In this document: one piece after another, positions 43,621 to 53,817 of the stretch | Layout of the letters: every line of letters begins with the position of its first letter | How positions within the stretch are numbered: position 1 is the first letter of the stretch | From: Anaspis maculata | Lineage: Eukaryota > Arthropoda > Insecta > Coleoptera > Scraptiidae | Direction: 5' to 3' | NCBI GenBank assembly: GCA_949128115.1 | Contig: OX421967.1 | Coordinates: 10,406,070 to 10,470,069, forward strand | Length of the DNA stretch: 64,000 bases | Made by a program: the position numbers and the translations under genes | The notes under the pieces: generated by a model | What the model was told of the DNA's origin: nothing | Database searches by the model: none | What the model saw: only the letters and a program-made list of their open reading frames with translations

Positions 43621-45787
43621 AAAATCGTCCTGGAAACGTTACATTAAGAACTGAAGAATGCCGTCTCCTTATTAACGTTACATTCATGTTCATAAATAAA
43701 ACGTTTGGCAATGTGGTGTTCCCCCTTTGTCTTGTTAGTACGTTGGTACCTGAAGTAGGTACTGTCGTTGACGTTCGTAGCGTTTGCCGATGGGAGAGGG
43801 GATGGCGCTAGGCGGAGCCGGCCGAACGGCAGCCGCGGGCGGACAGAGAGAAGAGAATCAGCTGTGGTGAAGACACGTGATTTTAAGTGGTCCGGTGTGT
43901 GTCGTTTTCACGTATTTAAGGTCAGTTTTGCTTTGATTATTGTACCGTAATTTTGGCTTCCACCCACTCACCAAATCACGCATTTTGATACACATTTTGC
44001 CCCACAATTATTGTAAATAACACGACATCCTTTGTTCTCTTTGTTTTCAACGGGCTTGCATAACCCGCAGTTTTTCCGCTTTGAAATCAAGGTGCTTCGC
44101 ACTGCTTTGAATTTTGTGTAATTTATCTACTCCCAAATGATCTCAATGTTGACGGCAACAGCCGTAAATCTAGCGAGTGTGCTTTTTGCGTACTCGTGAC
44201 CTCAAGGCCTGCGAACTGCGCTGCGCGCGTACTTCGAGGTTTCATAAATTGTTTCTTTTCCACAAGTTACGTCACAAACAGTAAGACGACAAAAAAGAAT
44301 CTCTGCTACGCCAAAATCAGCCGCTATGTAGAGAACAGTACTTTTTATGATTCATTCACATTTCATTGTTCATTGTCGGGTTATACATGAAAGTAAAGGA
44401 AGGAAAAGGGACTTGCACGCTTCTCCGTGTCCTGGGGGGGGGTCCACCTACTTGTGTGAATCTGCCTTGTTGAGTCTACTAACATTTTATTATTTCGGGG
44501 GAATTATGTAATCTCTTTTGCAAAATGGTTTAACGTGATCCCTTGTTGTTCCTACTTATGATGCGATTCTGTAAAGGATGGTATTCTCTGTTATTTAAAA
44601 GAAATCCTGTCGGCTATTGGTTTGCCTAGTGTAACGGAGCGTTTGTGAAATGTTGTTTTTGGGGAATCGCTACATTAGTTTCCCATCCTTTCGCCGCTGC
44701 TTCAGACTTCGGGTTTGTTTCTTTTTACTGCCCTGTTTTGACGGGCATATTTATTTATAAACATATTCGGTAGTATCACGGAACCTACTCACCAAGAATG
44801 CGTACGTTGAATGTTGGAGCTCAAATGAAGCATGGAGGTGGTGTGAGTGCTCAATGATTGTGGTTGCAACTATCGTTTCTCGATAATACCGATAATGTCC
44901 ATTCACAAGCTCAAATGTAAATATCACTTATCTTGCAGTTAACGAAAATAAGTGTTCACCTTCGGTAGCGAATGTAAACACACTAAATTTTGAAGGAGTG
45001 CTTTCACTTCTTTTACCCCGCTCTGATCAGTACCTTGGACGGACTGTCCGGCCCTCTCACCGGCAGGCAACTGAGTGGGTTGATCCCACGTGTGTACTCC
45101 ATCGAAAATAGGCTTCATGAGAATTCCTTGTCCATCCCATCAGGATATCATTAAAGTACATCTGACTCCAAATTTACCTCTTCGATTCACGTTGGGGTTT
45201 CAATTCCAATTAAGTCGGCGACGAAGAGTGGGCCACAGGTTGGCTCGAGTCGTCGCACCCTTGCCTGTACTGTTTACTAACCATTCTTCTGTTTTGTATG
45301 TATGTTTCTGAGGGGTTTTGCGATGGGTAACTTCTGGGGAAATTCGGGCGAATGCGTTATAGATACTTCTTCCTTCCAATTGCTTACAAAAGTCTGACCA
45401 ACTTTAAGTTCTCTACTTATTTATCTTCCACCTGTCTCTTGTTGTTTATTTATCTACCTATTTATCCCGCATTTGTTTCTTGTTGATTTATCTATCTGTT
45501 TATCTCTTATTTGTTTCTTGTTTATTTACCTACACCATTACTTATCGTTGTTTCTTGTTAATTTACCCACACCATTACTGATCATTTGTTTCTTGCTGAT
45601 TTATGTACTTGTTTACCGATCGTTTTTTATTGTTTATTTATCTATCAATTCAACTTCTTTTGCTTGTGAAGTGTAATATAAAAATGCAGAGCGAGTTTCC
45701 TTTTGTTGTTACAAAAATAACTTGTAAACGAAACAAACTTTCAAAGAGGTTCAAGCACCGATTCACGCTGACTTGATCACTGCAACT

Positions 45788-46440
45788 GGAGTGACTTCTC
45801 TGTCATTTCATCATGACTCATTCACACTTGACTTTTAGTCAGATCATTTGGGGGGGGATTTTTCAGCAACCAACCAGGCTAGACGCATGGGTTTCTTTGA
45901 CGTGTTCTTCCCAGGTGTGCCTGTCAGCGAATACGTCACTTTTCCTTTGCGATCAAATTGACAGTTTGCCATGTTTCATGATTTCTTGTTTTGTTTTGTT
46001 AATCTGATTTTGTGTTCATTTCATTGTTGTAAATTCCTGCATTGTCGGAATAATTTGAAATGATTTTTCTTGTTATGTGTTTTGTTGTGTAATTTTCATT
46101 ACTGTCAATTTCTTGTTGTTAGGTGTTTTGAGAAAAGAAACAATTTCATTCAAAAACTTTGCCATTGATTTCCAATAAACATTCATTTTGCTTGCATTTC
46201 ATTCGCGTTTCATTCAAGAATCAAACCTCATCCTCCACGACACATTCTCATCTCGAGTAAGAACTTAACACAACGTAGGTAAAATGTAAACGACGTGGGG
46301 AAGGGAAGAAACAACGACGATCTCAGCCGAACATCGAAAACGGGGATACAATACAGAATGGTGCCGTGAGACCAGGATACACTACAGCAATACCATCGAA
46401 AAGAGGGTTACATTACAGCAAATCACGTCACATTAACGTG
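45788..46440 (+). mobile_element. BEL/Pao-type LTR 3' part, copy 2, with adjoining primer-site-like sequence
   Basis: Similar to the reverse complement of 39631-40290. Its end (GGGATACAATACA) is followed by GAATGGTGCCGTGAGACCAG, a sequence of the kind found at the primer-binding site just after BEL/Pao 5' LTRs. No gag or pol follows, so it is truncated. It sits in the right part of the AACGTT element. Confidence 0.6.
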
Positions 46441-46525
46441 TCTTGAACGGTTTTCAAGAACGTTATTTTCTGAACAACAAATATAACGTTCACAAACGTT
46501 CATATGATGTTTCATGTTTAGTGGG

Positions 46526-47506
46526 CAACAAATCATTTCTCGCGCGAATTTTAAAGGGGAATCTTTTTTAAACTAGGCGCAAAAGTGCGATCCCTTACAG
46601 GGCGCAATAAATAAATAACATCAACTAGTTCTGACGTCACAGCGAGTCACCGCCTATACTGCCTGTGTAAATGACGTCAGAAATAGGCAGAATATAGGAA
46701 TTTCATTTATTTATTGCGGCCAAACGATACGAGTTTTGGCTAAATAAAAAAATACGGGTCAGTTATTTTTCAAAATAGTTTCCAATTTCATCGAAAAAAG
46801 GGAATGTTTTCAAAAGTATAATACTCTATTCCCAAGTGAAAATAGCTTGGATTTTCCTGAATTAAAATGAGCGCTTTTTGATTCTTTTACAATTAAATTT
46901 TTCCAACGGCCATTACGGATGTACCTAATATGGCTTCACAATCAATGGTCATTCTTCAAGCATAGAGTGTAGGTAGAAAAGTTTCTGATAATTTTATAGA
47001 CGCAACCAAAGACCCGAGCAAAGACCCAAAGACGTTGTACAGGAGGTCTTGTACAAAGTAAGGGTAGAAATTCGAAATTTGACTGTATTCAACGAGGAGG
47101 AAGCTGTGACGTAAAGCCTTTCAGTCGCAGAAGGTACCTACTCGGTGGAGATCGATCTAGGTACTACTGGCACCTACCCATAAGTGAAGACCTTTGGATC
47201 ATAACGGATAAAACGGTTGATGGCTATAACCTATGAGCCCCGGTACCTCGGTTTGTTAAAATCATCGGTTTGTTTAAACCGAGGTAGGTACCTACCGAGA
47301 TACGTTTAGGGATAACGTATCACATTGCAGACTCGGGAGATTTGCAGGAACAGGTAAGGCCAATCACTCCATAAGACACATGAACCAAGCTTCTTAGTTT
47401 TGTTTCGGTCATCCTGTCTAAAACTGACCTTTAGCGCCTCACTCCTTCGTTTCATGGTTGATTATTCCATTTACATCCTTACCACAAGTATCCTTCAACC
47501 TCGCTA
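46526..47506. other. intergenic, nothing recognised
   Basis: No gene or repeat supported, except a small palindrome around ACCGAGGTA near 47240-47300. Confidence 0.35.
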
Positions 47507-48200
47507 ATGCCCGTATTCATAGTCGTTGTCAAGTGCACCTTGTTCAAGTACCATTTTAAATCAAGCTGTAACTCAAACACGAATCCTGTTTCATAGACAT
47601 AACTTCGGCTTTCCTCGAATAATACTATTTCACAGGAAAAGCCAAAAATATGTCCATGAAACATGAATCGTACTCGAGTTACAGCTTGATTTAAAGTTGT
47701 TACGAAGTTCGCGACCATTCCGGCTCTTTCCAGAGAAATCTAGATTTCCGCATTGCATTCGGGAAGCATCGAGAGACTGCAGCGCTAGGTCACGACACGT
47801 CGAGACTTCTGGTGGAGGTGCCGTAGAAGGTACGCGTATATTTCATTCGGCTCTGGAATCCATCTCGACGCAGACACCAGAAAAATCGTTGTGTGCTGGA
47901 AACTCTAACGAACAAACAAGAAGCATCCAGAACCTTCGATGCCACTATAAGAGAGGAACTCGGCCTGGCATCGGGGGAGAGTTGGAATCGAGCGACCGTG
48001 GCGATAACATCTCAAACCACATTGTGAATTTCTAAGCGATTAATAATTATGTGCGTTATTTAGTTGTATCGATAGTAGTGAATAAAGTGCAGTTTGTTTA
48101 CAAGTAAATCAGCGCTTTTAATTTCGAAATAGGTGAACCCGAATACCGTAACAGTATACTTGAACAAGGTGGACTTGACAACGACTATGAATACGGACAT
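47507..48200. mobile_element. 694 bp TIR element with internal hairpin
   Basis: Left end ATGCCCGTATTCATAGTCGT...CACCTTGTTCAAGTA; the right end is the reverse complement (TACTTGAACAAGGTGGACTT...CTATGAATACGGACAT), about 45 bp. A second inverted repeat (47554-47611 against 47637-47697, AAATCAAGCTGTAACTC...) lies just inside the left end. An open frame at 47697-48035 has no recognisable domain. Transposase absent. Confidence 0.75.
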
Positions 48201-49840
48201 AAGATGCTGTAAGTCGGGCCCGTTCTCTTTGAAGTCTTGTAGGCCTTCTGTGCTGTTTTCTGGTTTTGTCGGCTGGTTCAAGTATCTTCGGCATGATTTT
48301 TGTTTATGAACAATTTGAGTTACTAATTGACTTCGAAAGACGATCTCATGCGCGAAAAAGATCTTATAGGTCGCAGTGCAGAAATGATCCTCCAAGACCA
48401 AATGACCACCTCAATCTACTGATTGACTTTGATGTCAGTAACATATATCAGCCTTTTTTATTGAACAAACGTAGGTACACTGATCTGAGAAAAAAATAGA
48501 CAACAAGGCCAAAGGTAAAATTCCTTTGAATCATCTGATACAAATTGACGGAATAATAACAATGACACTGAGTATGCCAGCCAGATCTGAAGTGTCAAAT
48601 GAAGTCTAGTATAATCAACAGTTATATCACAAATGCTTAGATTTTCACGATAATTTTGACCAGGCGATCGCGAGTGCTGGTTGTAGCGATAAATGCCAGA
48701 CTCCGTAGGAGAAGGGCATTTATCTATGGACAACCATCAGCTCGAAGATAACGCTTTGCCAAAATTGACTGGGAAAATCTCGAGCACGAGTGATATTTTG
48801 ATGATTATTGCAGAAAACAAGTCCGAAATGACAGCTGTCAGATTTTGTTGTTTACATCAATTTTATTCCGTTGCCATTGACAATGGAATTTAGATAAGTG
48901 AATATTATCCTTGTAGGTCTAACAATCAAAGGCGTTGTGAGCATTAATCAATTTGAAAAACTAAAAACAAAATTCCAAGCCCTGCGGTGTTGAAATAGAA
49001 GCTGAACAGATATGGTTCACCCTCTTCGATGTTCTTTCTTGTTTTTTTTTTGACTACCTACTGACTCCTGCCGCCTTGATAACAGTTCACAGATCACAGA
49101 TGATGAATTTTGTTTCGCCATTTAGTTTGTAGTCTGTTTGCGAACGTTCATTTCTCCAATGTGAATTCCAATTCACATTTATGATAGTTTATCAATTTCA
49201 AATTCCAACGGGAAGAGGTATCTAGTGGGCACTTCTTTGGTTAGTTGAGGCTCTTTGTGCGGATAGAGGTGAACGCAGTACGATTTTTGAAGAAATTTCA
49301 GATTCAAGCAAGCGCAGCGTTTTGACATTCTCTGTCTAAAGTCAGAAGCAACACAAATCCTTTGTTTAAAAACGAAATAAATGAATAGCAACTCGATATA
49401 TACAACGAACTGTCAATGTCTGTACTTGCTGTCAAGCAGCTGTCGCTTTGTGCGCGCTGTCACTTGTTAGGTGCCAGCACATTCACACAGTGCTCTATGT
49501 CACTCATGGTGCATTTCACTCTCGGGAGCCAAACGTTTGTCACGGCGCCGGCGTCGCAATCTCGGACAGAGTTCAATATTTCAAGACCTATTGAACATTT
49601 ACTTATCTTACAATTTGCAATTTTGTATTTTTTTTAAAATTTCAGCAGTTTTATTTAATAAATGTAACTTTTATTTGACTTTTGCTTTTCTCCAAGCTTT
49701 ATTGTCTTTTTCATTTTGGATCTTTTATTCATTTGATCTATTGTACTACAGGCATTTGATATTTTAGATCTTTTGTAGGTAATTTCGGCCGTTTGTAGTT
49801 GGATATTTTGAATTTAAGCAGATCTTTTGTACCTTCTTCA
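48201..49840. other. intergenic, nothing firmly recognised
   Basis: An open frame at 48693-48893 (plus, MPDSVGEGHLSMDNH...) starts in a reasonable context but has no domain or splice partner. Confidence 0.35.
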
Positions 49841-49845
49841 GATCT
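49841..49845. repeat. TSD of the TRIM-like element, left
   Basis: GATCT, repeated at 50354-50358. Confidence 0.85.
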
Positions 49846-49875
49846 ATGGCGCGATGTGACGGCGAAAAAGTGTCT

Positions 49876-49946
49876 TGCCCCGAGCGGGAATCGAACCCAC
49901 GTCTTCCATTTGCCGGATGGGTACTCTACCACTAAGCTACCGAGGA
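49876..49946 (-). repeat. tRNA-like unit in terminal repeat 1
   Basis: 71 nt with a near-complete acceptor stem (six pairs, position 1 mismatched), a weak D arm, a 4-pair anticodon stem and a perfect T arm (GTGGG-TTCGATT-CCCGC). The anticodon loop lacks the universal T33, so it is not called as a functional tRNA gene. Confidence 0.75.
49887..49939 (-). promoter_or_regulatory. Pol III type 2 promoter boxes, repeat 1
   Basis: A box TAGCTTAGTGG (49939-49929) and B box GGTTCGATTCC (49897-49887), both consensus matches, about 31 nt apart as in tRNA genes. Confidence 0.75.
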
Positions 49947-50239
49947 GACAACAGTTCCTCCGCCACATGCCCATATGAGAGCCGCCACAGTACTCCCCCT
50001 CCAGAGACGTCGTTCGTCTCGTTTGTACCCCTGTGTCTGCCGTACTTATGAACCGTTGTTCGGTACCCCCCACCTAGGGCGACGGATAGGACGTGAGTGG
50101 ACGTAGGGCAGAGAAGTGGCGGTGCTGTTCAATTGTTCATTATTGGCTTTGTACGTGTTTGTTTGAGTTATGTGTTGCGTGCGTGTTGTTTTTGTTCAGG
50201 GTCACCATTTATGGCGCGATGTGACAGGAAAAACTGTCT

Positions 50240-50310
50240 TGCCCCGAGCGGGAATCGAACCCACGTCTTCCATTTGCCGGATGGATACTCTACCACTAAG
50301 CCACCGAGGA
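50240..50310 (-). repeat. tRNA-like unit in terminal repeat 2
   Basis: Same 71-nt unit as at 49876-49946 with two substitutions, and both promoter boxes kept (A box TGGCTTAGTGG at 50303-50293, B box GGTTCGATTCC at 50261-50251). Confidence 0.75.
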
Positions 50311-50353
50311 GACAACAGTTCCTACGCTACATGCCCATATGAGAGCCGCCACA

Positions 50354-50705
50354 GATCTTTTGCGCTTTGAATCTTTAGCATTTCAGATATCTTGCGTTTT
50401 GGATATGGATATCCATCAGATATTTTGTTTTAGACCTTTCATGAAGATCGATTTGGATTTGTCACGTTCACAATTTTTTTGTCTTCAGATTTAGGTGAAT
50501 AGGTACATCTCCACCGACTTGACATCTAAACCGGACCAAAATAATGAAGTGGACCACTCCGAAATTTTGCCTCGGTTACAATGAGGATATCTCGGCGAAA
50601 AATTGGCCAATTTAGAGTTTTTTTTGTGGCGCTTGGATAGAGTAACCCCTTACACTATAAGAAACCATCTTGAATCAGATGATTATTGGCCTCATGTATT
50701 TATAG
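50354..50705. other. intergenic with dispersed repeat trace
   Basis: 50560-50620 resembles 26640-26700; otherwise nothing recognised. Confidence 0.35.
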
Positions 50706-50936
50706 CCAGTTCCACCAGCGAATTTAATAATTGTTATCTAATTGAGATATTTTCTCTGGTGAATATTGACTTAGTGACCATAGAAAACACAAGTTTCACG
50801 AAATATTATGGAAAAATGTCTAGACCACAACAGCTTGTATGCATTTTCCGTGGTCATTCAACCAGCACTGACCTAGAATCCATCAGAGGAAATGTCTCAA
50901 TTAGCTAACCATAATTAAATTCGCTGGTGGAACTGG
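50706..50936. repeat. 231 bp foldback element
   Basis: CCAGTTCCACCAGCGAATTT...CTAATTGAG at the left end; the right end is the reverse complement (CTCAATTAG...AAATTCGCTGGTGGAACTGG), arms about 45 bp. Non-coding. Confidence 0.8.
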
Positions 50937-50939
50937 AGC

Positions 50940-51322
50940 GTACAATATACAGGGTGACAACGAAAGGAGTGGAAAAAAGATCTGCACGCTAGATTTGCTA
51001 CAGTTCCAAAAGGGGTTCTTACCACTGGATGTCGATGGGATCGAATTATTTCATGGTAGGTACATTTGACACAGCTATTGTGTATGTTCTTGGCAGATTT
51101 CAAGGATCAGCATAACCTTTGGCACAGAAAATCCTGAAATTACATAAAATCAATAACTCTTTAAAAAAAACAGAATACTACTTATTAAAAGTACAAAACC
51201 GCTTCAAGATACTGATATGATGTACTCTTTCCAAAAATTTGACGATTATATTCTTGTCTCAAAACGCATGCTAAAGTCAAGTTACTTTCGCACTCCTTTC
51301 ATTGTCACTCTGTATATTGTAC
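50940..51322. repeat. 383 bp TIR element (mariner-like MITE)
   Basis: CAATATACAGGGTGACAACG then AAAGGAGTG at the left; CACTCCTTTCATTGTCACTC then TGTATATTG at the right. The inner TIR CAGGGTGACAACGAAAGGAG flanked by TA suggests Tc1/mariner-type transposition. It starts within four bases of the end of the previous foldback. Confidence 0.75.
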
Positions 51323-52175
51323 ACAAGGTCGACAATCAGGTGATCTAAAATGGTACCTTGTGGTCAAAAGATAACTCGCTATCAAGTACCACAAAAATTT
51401 GCGAAATCGGGCAATTTCGACATACCTATCCTCATTTTAATCGAGGTGAAAATCTTCTTTGGATTTGGTCCAGTTTTTTTTTTGTAGGTAGGTATACTAT
51501 CTTCCATAGTAATGATGCTTCTACACAACCTAAATGCGCCTGCATGGATCTGAGCATAGTTCCATTCGAAGTCCAAGATTCGAACCATTCTCAATACCAT
51601 TGTCTGATCAAACCACCTCTACGACTGGCAATTGTCCGCAATGGAACCATAGAACCCTGGAAAACTACAGCACAAGACAAGAACTCTTTGGAATAACGAC
51701 AAGAGCTTTTGGAAATAATGCCCGGATAAGTGAGAGAACGCTTCAGTTTCACTTTTATATTTTTTCAAATTTCTCATCATCATTTAGCGAACAGGTATTA
51801 AGCTGTCTTATTATGACAAAACGAGTCGTGATAATTACATGTCTTCGGTGTTTAAGGTGTACCTAGTTTATATTTTATTAGTTATTATACCACCATTCAA
51901 GTAGGTATATGTACACTGCTCATTATCATTACCCAATATCCGGAAATTACAAATTTCCCATCAATTGAGCAATTAATTCCAAGCCGGCAATTTGGGCGAT
52001 ACATTTCCCGAGAAAATTTTTGAATTATTTGTTAGCTATTAACCAACCAATTCGGGCGTTTTTATCTCGGTTTTTATAGAGATAAGTTGACACCAGACGA
52101 TATTATTTTGGATATTTCTGCTTGGTGCTGTCGTAGCATCTCTAGCTTCCTGCTTGAAAAAATTGCATTTGAAAA
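51323..52175. other. intergenic, nothing recognised
   Basis: No supported gene. Contains the promoter of the small gene candidate that follows. Confidence 0.35.
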
Positions 52176-52473
52176 ATGGATAACCATTACGAAAAGTTGA
52201 TAGAATATATCAAATATTTCATGTGGCTTTCGCAAACGTTGTTGATACTTTTGGAAATAGTCTTTGATGGTTCTCAACCGAGTCCTCAACCTTTGTCAAG
52301 GCTTCAGGTGAGTTTGTTGAATATTTTGTACCTGTTTGTGTTTCAAATTAGAAATTGTTTCGCAGCTGGACACCGGGAATTTTGATGGATTGGTGGAATT
52401 CGACGGTTCAGTTTTGAACATGTTGAAATTTTGTAGTTTGACTTTGCAATATATTCGCTGTATTCTGAAATAA
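52176..52473 (+). CDS. small two-exon gene candidate, 79 aa
   Basis: Exon 1 52176-52307 begins MDNHYEKLIEYIKYFMWLSQ and continues TLLILLEIVFDGSQPSPQPL; the donor is GTGAGT. A 58-bp intron ends TTTCGCAG. Exon 2 52366-52473 begins LDTGNFDGLVEFDGSVLNML, stop TAA. Both exons are in phase 0. AAATAAAT overlaps the stop and could act as a polyadenylation signal. One amphipathic or hydrophobic helix (residues about 8-30) is followed by a Pro/Ser-rich patch and a second helical stretch. The family is not recognised. The consensus splice sites and continuous frame argue for a real gene; the small size keeps confidence moderate. Confidence 0.55.
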
Positions 52474-53817
52474 ATGGTACTTTGATTATGATGTTATTTT
52501 ATGCTGTTCATTATTATTGATTCTTATCTCATCTAGAGTGGGCGAAGTTCATATTTTTGTATTCTTGAGTGTGCTGCTTTGAATTCTTAAGCAGTTTCCA
52601 GGTAGTAGGTGGTATCGCAACTAAATGGTTGTAATGATTCGCGGGTAGTTCAGTTTAAAAATCTTCTTCTTGTAATATCAACCTATCGTGCCTTATCCAA
52701 GTTCTAGCTTGGTCTGGAAACCGACTCAAGTTCAGTTTAAGTAAAAGTTCTGATTATGTATCTACTACAGACTAGTAGAGAGGCCTGCCAGGTCCACGAT
52801 GACCTTGTAGATGAGGTTGCCAACTACACTTGCGTTTGCCATTCGATCTTGGACCTTCATCTTCGGATATACAAAAGCAAATTTAACTCGAAGATCAAAT
52901 GACAAACTCACCTGCAGTGTGCACTGTGCGGTTATGGTAAGTAGTTGTGGAGTTTCTTAAGACTCGGAAGCCCTGTATTTGATTCTTGTCTGAGGAAACG
53001 GTATGCCCAGAAATCTGAGTTTTCGATTTCTCTTAGATGGATATCCATTTCAAACAAGAAATTGCCTCGTTGCCTCCTATCAAGATGTAATATCTAAGAA
53101 GGTATGCCTACACATTTTTTCAAATGTGTCACCACAAACCAAGCAGGTCAGGCACAGATTACTCATCTCCCTAGACATTTTTTCTTCCTATACTAATACT
53201 CTACTTGAATTTCGGAATCATCTTCTTGCACCCTCAACTTTGAAGGAAACCCACTCCCCCCTAGAGATTTTTTTGCCTCTACTTCCGAAACGACTCTGAG
53301 GAGGCTCAAAAACAACCGTGCAAAAGGGCATTGCTTGTTCATCAAAGGCTGCATTTTGCGGATAATTTGAGTGTACCGTGGCCACCATTTGAAGACAATT
53401 GCATTTGCTCATCATTCATTTCACTCCATTTCATCATTTATTCTATCCGCAAGCTGCAAAGTCACTCGCATCTATCGCCAAAACAACGAGTTGTAATAAT
53501 TATGATAAAAAAAAACCTTCCTGTCAGCCTCATAGGTAGGTACACTATAATTTTGTCAGCAATTTTTTTTTATAAAAATCCGAATAAAAATCTATTTTTC
53601 AATGATTCAAATGAAAACTCAGTGTAAATCTCGATGCAAAAAAGTAATTAGTAAATTACACACTACACACATATACATAGTGAAAGTATGCCGACTCAGA
53701 CACAACGCCCCTATCCATCAACTATGCATGGGACAATTAAGCCACTTGAATATTTAAGAATCGATCACCATTTATAAACCCCATCCAGGCGCCAAATCCA
53801 GGACAAATAACGGCAGC
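52474..53817. other. intergenic upstream of the odorant receptor
   Basis: No supported gene; open frames at 53003-53299 and 53331-53627 lack coding features. Confidence 0.4.

Larger units (their letters stand above)
41457..46525. mobile_element. 5 kb AACGTT-rich element with short TIRs
   Basis: Ends CCCACTAAACA and TGTTTAGTGGG, flanked by CAACCA and CAACAA (6 bp, one mismatch). Both ends, and much of 41465-43720, are packed with AACGTTC/GAACGTT palindromic motifs. The stretch 43780-46430 is unlike the rest and looks like a nested BEL/Pao piece. No transposase frame recognised. Confidence 0.6.
49846..50353 (-). mobile_element. TRIM-like element with tRNA-bearing terminal repeats
   Basis: Direct terminal repeats at 49846-49989 (144 bp) and 50211-50353 (143 bp) differ at about nine positions and flank a 221 bp core without coding capacity. 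Read on the minus strand, each repeat starts TGTGGCGG and ends GCGCCAT. A primer-site candidate TGGTGACCCTGAAC (50207-50194) lies three bases after the first repeat, and a purine tract GGAGGGGGAG (50002-49993) lies just before the second. A 5-bp TSD (GATCT on the plus strand) encloses the whole. This is the layout of a terminal-repeat retrotransposon in miniature. Each repeat contains a 71-nt tRNA-like unit with both Pol III promoter boxes, comparable in principle with Cassandra TRIMs of plants, which carry 5S rRNA in their repeats. It must depend on another element for reverse transcription. Confidence 0.85.

Noticed and set aside
41457..46525. Polinton/Maverick large DNA transposon
   Set aside because: The length is too short and no polymerase, integrase or capsid frame was found.
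47697..48035. 112-codon open frame inside the 694 bp element
   Set aside because: Basic, Ser/Arg-rich, no domain; no evidence of expression or conservation.
49876..50310. Two functional tRNA genes
   Set aside because: Promoter boxes and T arms are perfect, but position 1 does not pair, the anticodon loop has no T33, and both units lie inside longer identical repeats; a tRNA-derived part of a mobile element explains them better.
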